Below, in pieces: positions 1 to 12,583 of a stretch of 64,000 nucleotides of DNA (within the stretch, counting starts at the first letter, position 1; every line of letters begins with the position of its first letter). Source of the DNA: Actinomucor elegans (lineage: Eukaryota > Mucoromycota > Mucoromycetes > Mucorales > Mucoraceae). Below the pieces are notes generated by a model, which was given only the letters and a program-made list of their open reading frames with translations, had not been told where the DNA came from and did no database searches. A program made the position numbers and the translations under genes. The stretch spans positions 1,922,001 to 1,986,000 of the forward strand of contig JAMSLZ010000001.1 of assembly GCA_026027325.1 (NCBI GenBank), written 5' to 3'.

Positions 1-242
1 ATTATGTTTATAGGAGCAAAGTTTAAAGCGATCAACGCCTAGGAAAATGATATGTCGGTCGAAGACCAACTTGTAATCCTCGTACAAACAAAACTTGTAT
101 GCAAACTCCAAAAGGATAAACACATAGCTTATTGTACGACACTGAAAGTTACACTGATCTTATACAAGATGTTATGAACGCAGTGAATGCATTGAGATTT
201 TTTTTTTCAGCTTTTTTTCCCCTCTTTACGTGTCGTTAAAAA

Positions 243-2418
243 ATGATGAAAAGGCGTAATCTCTCTTTAGGCATCTTATTATTATTGTTAGTTAATATGA
301 TACTGAGCGTGTATTCTGTAACCGTGTTGCCACGAAAATCATCTCGTATATAAATATCAAACAAATACTTTTTGCTTTTATTAATTGTATTGTCTTAGGC
401 TGTGCTTTTCTCAACCGCAAGATTTATTGCTATGGCGGAGCTCTTTCATTTCTAAATGAATGGCCAATCAAGTCAACTAGTGAGCTATTCTCTTTAGATA
501 TATATGATAGAAGCCTTCAAAACAACATCAATAGTGGCTGGCAATATACTTTATCACAAGAAAACGCTGTTCTTGGGTCCACTGGGCGTGGATATCCTCA
601 GGCTGTCCCGCATCCAGATGGTACTAGTCTTCTCATTACTGGTGGAGTTACTGATAAAGAGAATTTGCAAATCAACACTGTCTTGTATAATGCTTCATCT
701 AATACATGGATAGCAGTAAATGGCTTACCGGATGCAGATAATGGCGGTGAAAGACAAATGTATACTTTTCAGTATGAAAACAGGACTTGGCACCTAATTG
801 TACTAGTATAGATATCATGGTGTGGGTGTTTATGCTCCGGAAACTGACTGCTATTACTTTCACGGCGGCTATCAATGGTACAATTTCATTTAATGCTTCC
901 ATACTTAGTAATTTGTCTAACAGTAAGGACTCAATCTTCTAGGTTGGCTAAAGGGGGTATACATACATGGTTTTTTGATTCCCCAAGCCATAATAACTTT
1001 ACTGGATTGCCGCTATCTGGTAATAATCTGACAAATGTCATGTTTTTGGGTTATTATCGAATGACATCCTTGTCTTTGAACAGTGGTAGTGCTGCTGATG
1101 TAAGTTAATATGTATGTTTTTTTTTGCTGTTTACTAGAATTTATTATAAATGCTCACAGGTTTGGGACTTGCTACCTACTCAAAGCAACATCCCTCAAAT
1201 AAGTTACTTTCAGCATTCTGGCGTCTATCATTCTAAATCACGCACCATCTACTACTTTGGAGGAAAGTTCACCAACGTTTTTAATTTTAATGGAGATTAT
1301 TACCAGTCGCTTGGTGAAAGTTTCACATTCAACACTGCTACCTCCAATTGGGGTAAACAGATTCTTAATGGGCCTACACCACAACCAAGAATGTTCCATA
1401 CCACGACTTTATGTATGTATCGTTTCATTTATATACTTATATAAAGCATTTAACTAACTAACAATACTATTCTCTTAATAGTACCTTCATCGAATGACGT
1501 ATTATTGTATGGAGGGGCAGATGGAAGCTCGTCTGGTATATCTACAAACGAAAAGTGTACAGTGCTTTGTTTGAAAGAGGATTAATCTACCTTTTTTTTA
1601 TTTTTATTTTTACTATTAGCGCTTGAGTTATTTTGCTATACTGTTAACTTAGAAAATTTCACTTGGACTCCTCATGGCTACTTGTGGAACCCTAACGATA
1701 ACTCTAAGGCTCGATCGGAACATGAAGGTAGGCTATCTCTGATATATGTATATGACCAATTTATAGTAGCTTTAAAGTATCATTGACATATTATATGAAT
1801 GATAAGCTGTTCTTGCCGGTACAGATCTATACATTTTGTTTGGCGTCCTTAGCAACAAAAGCCTCACTAGCACCATATTGATATTGGATGTCTCAAATCC
1901 TGCTGTATTGTCATTCAAAGAGGCCACTGATATCTCACCAGCAGCTACTAGTGAAGCCTCTAATGGAGCCACCGTTGGTGGAGCCGTTGGCGGTGCTCTT
2001 GGTGTAAGTTTTTTATGGGATACATATATATATGTAGATATGGACACTTTTTACTAATGCAGTTCTACAGTGCATCTTCATACTAGCCCTTGTTATTTTC
2101 TATATGAGAAGAAAGAAGAAAAATATACCAAAACAGAATAAATGCGAAAATGAACTTTCCGTGGATTGGGACGCAATTGAAGGAAAGTTTACTGAGACGT
2201 CTCCTGCTGCTTTGACACACCCTTCCGCTATAACAACGGAGAAAGGGAGCCTAGTATTACAACCGGAAACTAGCATCACAGTAGCTTCATCGCCAATTGC
2301 TTCAGTGGATGCTCCAGCCACTGCCGATATCAAGGTTCATGCTGCTATAACTGAAAGGCTTCATTGTCCGGATATGCCCCAAATAACTAAACCTGATATA
2401 TATATCATTCAGAAATAA
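243..2418 (+). CDS. Type I membrane kelch-repeat protein, copy A
   Basis: Nine exons: 243-345, 399-759, 812-877, 943-1099, 1160-1412, 1482-1535, 1620-1727, 1807-2003, 2071-2418; all phases agree and give 548 residues. Residues 1-25 are a signal peptide (basic MMKRR, then a Leu/Ile core). The ectodomain carries about six kelch-like blades marked by aromatic-Gly-Gly turns (IYCYGG, LLITGG, YYFHGG, IYYFGG, LLYGG, LYILFG). A Gly/Ala-rich stretch and CIFILALVIFYM form one membrane span near residue 435, followed by RRKKK as stop-transfer and a cytosolic tail of about 100 residues containing SVDWDAIE. Six or seven blades would make a beta-propeller facing the outside or a lumen. Function is unknown; Mucorales carry families of such proteins annotated as kelch or galactose-oxidase-like. 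No copper-site residues could be assigned, so an enzyme role is not claimed. It is the first of three tandem copies. Confidence 0.88.
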
Positions 2419-3194
2419 TTTGACCTGTTATTACCTCACCACTTTAACTCCATCCTGTAAACTAACATTATAGCAATGCTATATAATAAAGTTTCTAATA
2501 AGTGTAGCAGTTTTTTCTGTGCATGAATTATTATTCAAATGCGGTGTTTCACCCGGATTAGAAGAACCTGAAGATCTATAATCTAATTTAATATGAAACT
2601 AGTCAGTCCCATATTTGCTGCACTCGATTTACTGTCATTTTCTTCTGAGGGCCCCGTGAGAAGAGGCTGCTACGGGCCTCCGATTGGGGAGGATATTTGC
2701 ATTTCCTTCATATTTTTGCTTGAACCTCTACTTTACCCCAGTAAGCAAAAACATGAAGACGGAGTGAAAGGACTTTCAATAAAATCAATGTTAACAAGTT
2801 ACTTGTTGATTTCGGCATTCATTTAAGAATAGACCCAACAGAAATTGATAGTAGTAGGCATATTAAACACAAACTCATTGGTGTGGTTTGACAATTCATA
2901 TTCCGCGTAAGATGTATTTTTACACATTTCGTGTTTTATTGCGTTGTATTCTGACTACCTCCCTCTGGGCATCCCGAATTCGAACCTCGGTAATTCAAAA
3001 TAGTTTTGATGAACCAATACTTTAATGATGTAAAATTGTTCAAAAAGGTCGTATAAAAAGTACCTGGTTATAAAAAAAGCGGCAATCTAGGACACTTTAT
3101 TTATAAAGAATCGACGGTTTATACTAAGCTAATCCTGAATGGTAGTCTAAGTCTGTTTTTTGTTTCCAAAATGCTGTTTTGCATTGAAAAACAA

Positions 3195-3366
3195 TGTTTC
3201 TAACCATTTGGTTAATGAAAGGCCGTATAGTGCCATTTGCAACCAAGAGAAAACTTATGTTAGAGTGAAATTTCTATTTTCATCAATCATTGAATTGTTT
3301 TAGACGTGGCACACTAACCAAATACAACATCTGATCAAGGTTGACCGATAGATTTATAGATCATTT
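3195..3366 (+). repeat. 3' flank duplicated with kelch cluster (unit 1)
   Basis: Shares runs such as AACCAAGAGAAAAC and GATTTATAGAT, in the same order, with 6445-6630 downstream of copy B. The duplicated unit therefore extended past the coding region. Its last ~55 nt (3311-3366) are also a plus-orientation copy of the dispersed element. Confidence 0.7.
3311..3366 (+). repeat. Dispersed element copy 1
   Basis: Matches the core (CTAACCAAATACAACATCTG, then GACCGATAGATTTATAGAT). Confidence 0.6.
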
Positions 3367-3979
3367 GTGTCTGTTATGCAACGTGCACACTCTTTACAGC
3401 AATTGCTAAAATGAGATATAACTATTGAGCTAAAGTCGAACAGCAATTCTATTAATTGTCATAGTTCATAAAGAACATGGAATAGATATCGTATACTGCA
3501 TTATTGGAAATAATTCACCAATAAAAAAAAGTTAAAATGAACCAGAATGATCAAATGCAGGTTGAAAATTATTAAAACTAGATGATTAGTTATTTCGGAG
3601 TAAGGCTGCTATATATTGCTTTTCTTTGTTTGTTAGCTGCATAAAGCAAACTATTCCCTATTCGTTGATAATACCAACCACTGCCATACATTATCCAAAT
3701 TGAATACGGCAACAATGGCCTTTAAATATCTTAGGAGTGCAATATCATTCCATCAGCGCCTTTTCCACCCATTAATTACTGTATTTTGGAATTGAAGTGT
3801 GAAAAAATCTCACATTGTACGGCAGAGAATGAGATCCTGCCATAGCTGTAATATTCGTCAAACTTGAATCGTAAAACGTTTTGAGATTAGAAGAAAAAAC
3901 GCAACCTTATTTACTCTATAGTATACACTACGCACAAAAACTTTCTAGCACCATCAGTTACACCAGTGTTGAGTATTAG

Positions 3980-4105
3980 CAACATGCATACACACAAGAG
4001 GGGTGCATGGCATAATTGATACATTAAAGCATTATTATTTGAAACTTCTTACTTCCAGCCTTTGTTTGTCTTTTATCAAATCTATACATACAACGACAAT
4101 ATTGA
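3980..4105 (+). promoter_or_regulatory. Presumed promoter block of kelch copy B, shared with copy C
   Basis: The stretch ACATGCATA, CA.AAGAG, GCATAATTG, CTTTGT in this order recurs at 7921-8047 before the third copy. It lies directly upstream of the copy B start and is not found before copy A. It could be a retained promoter or simply unit boundary sequence. Confidence 0.5.
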
Positions 4106-6270
4106 ATGGTGAGACTAAGACTCTGCCCAGTTATTTTGATCTTGGTGGCAACCGTTGCCAAGATCTCTTCATATAACATTACCGGAAGGGCATCTGCAAG
4201 TAATTATAACAACAAATTCCTTATAAATTTCAATAAAACTGATACTATTTCACTTTTGATAAAGGTTGCGCTTATCTTTCAAGTAAAATATACTGCTTTG
4301 AAGGCGTTCTTTCGGACGCAGTGGATTATCCACTACAATATAATATGGATATCTTTATTCTGGATATTCACGATAAAGCAATGGCTTCTGGGGACCTCGA
4401 AACCAGGTGGACAACGGCTAGCGAAGGGAAAAACAGCGATATTTCTACAATTACAAGAGGTTATCCTCAAGTTGTTGCTAATCCAGATACGAACACCCTG
4501 CTTATCACAGGTGGCAAAACAGACAATTGGACCCTAAATGCAAATACCATCGTTTATTATACAGAGACAGGAGAATGGGAAGTTGTAGACGCTTTCGAAG
4601 ACCCAAACAATGGTGGCGAGAGACAAATGTAGGTTATTTTTATGCTGAAGAAGCTTTAGTCTTAATGTCCATTTCCATAATTATACTTGTTAAGATATCA
4701 TGGCACAGGAGTTTATGCCCGCGATAAAAAGATTTATTATTTCTATGGTGGTTATCAATGGTATACTGTTATAATTCATATACTGGTATCCCACCAGTTT
4801 AGTTTCTCAACTAATATATGATGTCTAGGAAAGATGATAGTGAATTAAATAGATGGTTTATTGATACGCCTACCGGTGCAAATCTCAGTAACTTGCCTTA
4901 CAGCACTTCCAAATCTGTAAAGTCGGATATTATCAGTCCGCAGAGTAATACTTTGTTTATAGGTTACTATAGAATGACATCTCTGATGTTAAGTAACCAA
5001 AATAATCGCCAAGACGTAGGTTATTCAATATAACTGAATTATCCAATGATAAGCTAATAGATGCTATGCATTTATTCAGACCTGGAGTTTACTGTCTAAT
5101 ATTCCACAAAAGAATTATTTTTTTCAATCAGCTGTATATCATCAACAGTCGAGTACTATCTATTATTTTGGAGGTCTTTACTCTAATGTAACTGGTTATA
5201 TTGATATTCAATGGCAGCAGTTTAATGAAAGCATTACGTTCAATACAAGTACATCTGAATGGAGTAAGCAAGGCTTTAATGATGGACCTCAGCCTAAACC
5301 GAGAATATTCCATACAACGACTTTATGTACGTATAGTCTACATTCTCATTAGATATTTTATTATTCATTCGTATGGCGATATACTAATAGCTCTTTGCTG
5401 ATTTAAAATAGTACCCTCTTTAAATGATATCTTATTATATGGAGGAGCTGGCAGTGATCATAGGCGTAAGTTCAATAAAGAAAAGTTAATAGCATTGACT
5501 GCTGTATTAAAGTATTACTCTATTATAGCACTTGATAAATTTTGCTACACTGTTAATCTGGAAACTTTTACTTGGGTTTATCACAGTAAAGTAAATTTTA
5601 CAAGAGAAGACAGTGGAGCTCGATCTGAACATGCAGGTACATATTGAATTATATGTGCTTATGATACGATTACAATAATGCTAACGTGATTATTTTCTAC
5701 TATAAGCTGTTCTCGTCAATACCGACGTATACATCTTGTTTGGCTATAATAGCACATACCAATTTGCTTCTACTATACTGATATTAGATGTATCGAACAT
5801 TACGGCTTTATCTATCAGTAATATCACGCCTGTTCAGCAGCAAACACAAATAAGTAAATCTGTCATTGGTGGCATTGCAAGTGGATCTCTTAGTGTAAGC
5901 TTTTTTATAGACTATGGGATAGAAAAAAAAAGAAATGACCATTATTAACATAGTATTATAATAGGGTATCTTAATATTAGCAGTTATCATATTCTATTCA
6001 AAAAAAAAGAAAATATTAAGAAAGAGCGGTGAAGACGAGATTTCTGTGGATTGGGATGCAATTGAAGCAGAGTTTACCAAGGCTTCTCCTATTGATTTGA
6101 TGCAGTCTGCTGAAATAAAGGACAAACAACCAACATCTAAACCAGCAGTGATCACTATTGATATTGATAACAAGATTCATGCTTCCAAAACTGATAATTC
6201 TGGCAAAAGACATTCCCCTCCAGATATATCTCAAACAACCAAGCCTGATATAGGAATTCCAAAAAGTTAG
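4106..6270 (+). CDS. Type I membrane kelch-repeat protein, copy B
   Basis: Nine exons: 4106-4199, 4265-4628, 4695-4760, 4829-5015, 5080-5326, 5412-5465, 5529-5636, 5707-5894, 5965-6270, giving 537 residues. Every intron sits at the same position and phase as in copy A; exons 3, 6 and 7 have identical lengths (66, 54, 108 nt). Signal peptide MVRLRLCPVILILVATVAK; kelch turns include YYFYGGYQW and IYYFGGLYSN; the span is GILILAVIIFYS followed by KKKK. The cytosolic tail repeats the SVDWDAIE motif and ends PDIGIPKS. Paralogue of copy A, clearly diverged at the protein level outside the blade turns, so the duplication is not recent. Probably a cell-surface or endomembrane protein; ligand unknown. 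Confidence 0.88.
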
Positions 6271-6444
6271 TTATTCTATTTATTATTGCTCCACTTTATA
6301 ATTTAATTCCACATATAAATAGAATGGTAATATTATAAAATACATTTCGTTTATAAACTGTTATTTCAAGTAAATGTCGATTAATGGTATAGTACAGGTT
6401 CTCTATTTGACAATAATATCTTCTACTAAAATAAATATCCCCAT

Positions 6445-6630
6445 GTTTCTAAATCCATAACACAGCTCCTCTTTGGTAAATGAAAGGTGATACAATATCA
6501 AATACAACCAAGAGAAAACCTACATTAGAGTGTAATTTTTATTTTCGCCAGATTCAGTGGCTTACTCTGGACATGGCGCACTAACTAAACATAGTTTTTG
6601 TCCAAGATTGACTAAGAGATTTATAGATTA
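6445..6630 (+). repeat. 3' flank duplicated with kelch cluster (unit 2)
   Basis: Counterpart of 3195-3366 with several indels. The 3' part (6577-6630) is a plus-orientation copy of the dispersed element. Confidence 0.7.
6577..6630 (+). repeat. Dispersed element copy 2
   Basis: CACTAACTAAACATAG then TCCAAGATTGACTAAGAGAT; part of the kelch flank duplication. Confidence 0.55.
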
Positions 6631-6738
6631 CTGGTATCAATTGTATAAAATGCATGGTATTTACCAGCCAATTACTGAAATGTAATATGTTTTTTTTTTT
6701 TGAAATTTAGTTAAGCATAGTAGATTATCTTGGATAGA

Positions 6739-6785
6739 TACTAGCTATCGGATGCAATGTTAAGCCTGAACTGATCAAGAGATGT
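6739..6785 (+). repeat. Dispersed element copy 3
   Basis: ACTAGCTATCGGATGCAATG followed by CTGATCAAGAGATG. Confidence 0.5.
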
Positions 6786-7055
6786 CGCCATATTGAAAAT
6801 GGCATGGTTGCCGAAATTTGGTCAAAGTATATACGTAGACCCCGATGTCAAAAATTACATTTTTTTTGTAGCCCATAAAGACAACATTTTCAATGAATTA
6901 TTTATGTGTAATATATTGAAGCTTTTGAGAGAGTGCAAGTGAATTTGTTCTGAGTTTTTAGCTTAAGGAGCACTCGAGTTATGGATACACGCCTTTTTTT
7001 TTAAAAAAAAAAAGTATATACGTTTCATATTGCTTAAATCTGAAGTAAATCAGCA

Positions 7056-7101
7056 ACTCTTTCCATTGATCTCGGTCAAATATCGCATCTGAGGAGTAGC
7101 C
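7056..7101 (-). repeat. Dispersed element copy 4
   Basis: Reverse complement reads CTCAGATGCGATATTTGACC then GAGATCAATGG, very close to the core. Confidence 0.65.
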
Positions 7102-7170
7102 TACACTAAAAAAGAGCTATTGAATCTGTTAGAATTATTTTTTAACTGCAGTGCAGTTAATCCATTGCAT

Positions 7171-7215
7171 TCATCAATAGATTCCTCGACTGATCTCGGT
7201 TTAAATGTCGAAACC
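7171..7215 (-). repeat. Dispersed element copy 5
   Basis: Reverse complement reads CGACATTTAAACCGAGATCA then GTCGAGGAATCTATTGATG. Confidence 0.6.
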
Positions 7216-7920
7216 CGCTGTTTATTGGTTTAATCAATCTCCTTAAGCAGACCCTCTCATTCTTTAAATGGAGTTTGATTTGATGGAGGACTTGTTACAT
7301 TGTTAACTAAATAAAAGCCTAAATACTTTTGGAGATGAGCGCAAGAGTCAAAAAACAGGCTATTACGACAGATAGTTTTCATTATCTTCAAGATGAATGT
7401 TTGTTTGTATATATGGACTAAAGGAGAATGGACTGAGCCCACGTACATGCTTTTTCTTCTTTATTGACTGTATCAAGAAGCAGATCACTCATTTATCTGC
7501 TGGTTACATTAGCAATTATTATGCAGTAACGGGTAACCTTCAAAAGCGCCCAAGTGTAGTATTATTTATTTGCATTATTAAGTTTTGTGTTCAGAAATTG
7601 AGTTGCTAAATATCCGGTATTATTATGTATGGCGAATAATTGAGGCACCACCATAAGTACAGTACACATTATAAACAATTCAACAAACTATTTATCTCTA
7701 AACACATGGTAACAGAGAAAAGTGTATAGTGATCGGCTTAAATGAAGAGATATAACATGTATATAAGTATCAAGCAAAAGATATGGTAACAAAAGGAACT
7801 ATTGGTTAAGTCTTGATCGTCAAACACCTGAAGCCCAGACATGTATAAATTTTGTAGGCAGGATGGGAAGAACAATTTTCTCTGATCCTTACTATTTGCA
7901 AAGTTTCCTACTACCATTGG

Positions 7921-8047
7921 TAACATGCATATACCCAAGAGAGGTACAAAGCATAATTGGTCCTTTGAAACATTAGTATTTGAGATTTCTTTCAGTCTTT
8001 GTCCACCTTTATTTTATTTTTCCAATTTATACGTACCTCTCTACTGA
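7921..8047 (+). promoter_or_regulatory. Copy of kelch promoter block upstream of remnant C
   Basis: Aligns with 3980-4105 (ACATGCATATA, CAAGAGAGG, GCATAATTGG, CAGTCTTTGTC). It ends exactly where the start codon of copy B has its ATA counterpart. Confidence 0.5.
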
Positions 8048-8790
8048 ATAGCAAGGCTAAGGCTCAATCTAGCACTTTCCATCACGACAGAAATCATTTC
8101 CAAAGCCTCTTCAGATAAAATTAACGATAGTCGATCTACTAGTAATTATAATGATTACAATAGTGCTAACATGATTATTTGTCATTATAAGCTGTTCTTG
8201 TTGATACCAGTGTATACATTTTGTTTGGCTATGATAGCACATTCAAAATTACCATTACTATATTGAGATCAGATGTATCAAATCCTACAACTTTGTCCCT
8301 CAGTAATACTGCCAGTTCAAGTAGCATGAGTAAAGCTGGCATTAACGCTGCTATTGACGGCACTATTAGGGTAAGAAGCTGTTACAAGCTAACATTATTG
8401 AATCTAAGTACATCAATGCAGGAAGCGGTACTCATTTCCATCATTGCATTATTTTGGATTAAAAGAAGGAATAAAAAAAAAAAAAAAGAGAATACAACAC
8501 TTGAAGATGGGCTTTCAGTAGATTGGGATGCTGTTGAAAGAACATTTCCCGATTTATATCCAAGGATAGTAGCAACTGATAATAGACATATAAAGCTTTT
8601 CACAGCGGCAACACCAACAGCCATTTCACCTAATTTGAAGGATGAGCATACAAAGACTGTGTCAGATTCTAGAGTCAATCAAGGACGTTCGATTCCAAAT
8701 GTGGAGATAATAAATAAGTCTGATAAAGCTATTTTAGTTTCAGATGTGCAAAACCAGGAATATTTGAATGGATGCCCTTGCATACTTTGA
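8048..8790 (+). pseudogene. Kelch copy C: internally deleted remnant
   Basis: 8048-8144 aligns with exon 1 of copy B, but the start codon reads ATA and the signal peptide frame is broken. At about 8145-8155 it jumps straight to the sequence of intron 7, so exons 2-7 (all but the last blade) are absent. Exon 8 (8192-8370) and exon 9 (8422-8790) remain open: they encode the last blade (VYILFGYDST), a weaker membrane segment (AVLISIIALFWI), a KRR-rich stop-transfer, SVDWDAVE and a tail ending CPCIL. The 51-nt intron between them is a multiple of three with no stop. Without the start, signal peptide and blades it should not give a normal protein. Confidence 0.85.
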
Positions 8791-10198
8791 CCATTTTAAC
8801 AAGAATTTCTCATACGATACTTAAATAATACAGCAATACATCCAACAGCGTTTGTATTACAGTTATATAGCTAATTTCGTCTGTATTGATATGAAGCTTA
8901 TATAACAGTGGTAAGATGCTTGCACTCTGAAGTTACAGGCCAAACTTGATTCACAAGATGTGAAATCTATAATTTGAAGTGACACGAGATCGTAATTTCA
9001 TTCAACGCTAGACCTAGCTATTGATACTATATTTGAGTGAATGTATATGCATGTTTAACCTTTTGAAGACCTAGAATAAGGTGATACAGGACCATGGCCT
9101 TTAAGAATAGGTATATGAGTCTTTTAGTTGATGCTAGTGCTTCTTGGAAACCAGGCTGTTTCGACTCGCTCATACCTCAAGCTATCTGAATCAAAATGGC
9201 CAAGGAATGAAGTATTGTTAAGGTTATATATACATAATAGGCCCGCCTCCACGGGAGAAAGCCCCACGTTTTTCAAGTTTTTACAGAGAAATACAACCAT
9301 GGTGGTACAGTAGAAGCCAATTGTTACTGTACTGCATGGATCATTCTTTTAGAAGCTTATACTTGTAACGGTGTCGGATACACTCCATTGTAACTAATCG
9401 CCATAAGCTAGAAAAGAGGACATCAGTCTGTAGCTAATCGAGCCTCTCGTTATGGACAAGTCATTCGTCCTAATGTAACAATCAATTGGAGCAGTTGCCA
9501 TTTCTGCAGGGTGAAATACAGTTTTCGGACAATATTCTCTCACACAAATGAGTCATTTATTGAGCAATCGAGTATCAATTGGATTGGATGTACTCGTTTT
9601 AATATTCCACAGAGCGCATTGTCATGGTAGCCATGGTAACCGGCTATATTTTCGGCCACCATAGTAACCAGTCTCGGTTATCGTAGCAGCGGTTCTTTTA
9701 TATGACTTTTTTTTTTAGCCTAAAGCGACACGTTTTTTCCGAAAAAATGGCGGCGATGACTCTTCTATACACTTATACGTGAATATATACCGCGAAACGC
9801 GAACATTTTTCGTAATAAAGTGGAATAAAAAGCGGCGAAATCATAGTCAGTTCGAATGGGTGACACATTTTTTAGTCATAAAAGATAAAATTCCCACGAT
9901 TTGCGACACAGATTTTAAATTTACAGTTGCTTTCACATGTAGTGTTTTTGAATCATTTGAAAAACAACCCATATTTTGACTATTTACGCTTGATAAATAG
10001 CATAAAATTGAACAGGTTAAGTATTTTCTCTCCCTCTTTCTTTTAATAATAAAGAAAAAAAAAAGGTATAGTTGTAGATAAACAAAAAAAAAAAAAAAAA
10101 AGAGATTAGATAAAGAAAAAACATCATGACACATATTTTCAAATAGTGACTACTGCGACTTACGCCGAAAAATAAATAAAACCCGCAACTTTTTCATA
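8791..10198. other. Intergenic stretch upstream of aspartate aminotransferase
   Basis: No gene seen. 9625-9700 holds a short palindrome-like run (CATGGTAGCCATGG and neighbouring GGTAACC motifs), and 10030-10105 is rich in A and pyrimidine runs just before the gene, as often in fungal promoters. Small frames at 9128-9313 and 9779-9979 lack support. Confidence 0.55.
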
Positions 10199-11729
<1,531 letters not shown>

Positions 11730-11930
11730 ATACATAATTATTATATAACCCTTCATATTTCTCATTTATAAAGAATCTCATCATTTTTATTATTCTAAAA
11801 AGACATGCTATATCCATTGTAAAAGGTTTGATCAGTTGCAGCAACTCCTTCCCAGTAGAGTCTTTTATGATTAGATCATTGTGGTTTGCTTAAATGGCGG
11901 TTCTAATAGATGACAAAGAGGTTCATGCTG

Positions 11931-11985
11931 AGCATGGTGCTTTAATCAAAAGCAACACTAGAACAGAAGCCGTCTCAAGGTCTGG
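11931..11985 (+). repeat. Dispersed element copy 6 (diverged)
   Basis: GAGCATGGTGCTTTAATCAA then a degenerate core ending CTCAAGGTCTGG. Confidence 0.45.
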
Positions 11986-12287
11986 GGCTGGATATTTTTT
12001 TGTCATCATAATATGGAATACAAATAATTCACAGCTTATAATTATTGAGGAACATAATATATTGATTGTACGACGATCAAACAAAGACCATAATACATAT
12101 GGCAGATCTTTCAAGTATGGCTTACGTGTTTAAAGCGACATTAAGTCAGGATAGATCAGGAAATCTATAGTTCTATAGGTTTACATTATACTCATTATAT
12201 GCAATTTAATGCCAATTACTAAAATATAATATACTCGTAACACTTTGTTCAAATAGAGCCTTTGGTAAACACAGTAGTTCATTCTAA

Positions 12288-12350
12288 ACATATACTAGCC
12301 ATCAGATGTGACATTAAACTAAAACTGGTCTACGAATGTAGAGATACTGA
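12288..12350 (+). repeat. Dispersed element copy 7
   Basis: ATACTAGCCATCAGATGTGA then CATTAAACTAAAACTGGTC and AGAGAT; the left half AGTAGTTCATTCTAAACAT precedes it. Confidence 0.6.
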
Positions 12351-12550
12351 AAGTGAAACCAAAATGGCCGATTTCAACGAGGGGAAGGGGGTTTAAAAAC
12401 AAAAACTCTTATGAAGCATGAAGACTGTATTTTTGAAACTTAGCTTAAAACTATTATAGAAGTGTTATGTCTGAAAGTATATGTTTTTTTGTTCAGGTTT
12501 TTGATGATGTGAGATACGCTGATTATTGGATTTCAAAGAAGTTCGATACA

Positions 12551-12552
<2 letters not shown>

Positions 12553-12581
<29 letters not shown>
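12553..12581. repeat. Poly-T run (29 nt)
   Basis: Uninterrupted T homopolymer in a gene-poor stretch. Confidence 0.95.

Positions 12582-12583
<2 letters not shown>

Larger units (their letters stand above)
2419..4105. other. Intergenic stretch between kelch copies A and B
   Basis: About 1.7 kb without a supportable gene. It holds a block at 3195-3366 duplicated downstream of copy B, one copy of the dispersed element inside that block, and from 3980 a block shared with the region upstream of the third kelch copy. A short open frame at 2593-2826 has no splice or homology support. Confidence 0.6.
6271..8047. other. Intergenic stretch between kelch copy B and remnant C
   Basis: No supportable gene. 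Contains the duplicated flank (6445-6630) and four copies of the dispersed element, two in each orientation (6577-6630, 6739-6785, 7056-7101, 7171-7215). Open frames at 7257-7448 and 7397-7609 overlap on opposite strands and look like chance. Confidence 0.6.

Noticed and set aside
2960..2995. B-box-like GGTTCGAATTC on the minus strand
   Set aside because: An isolated pol III B-box-like string without an A box or tRNA fold nearby.
11894..12133. 79-codon frame
   Set aside because: Overlaps a dispersed element copy and has no splice sites or family resemblance.
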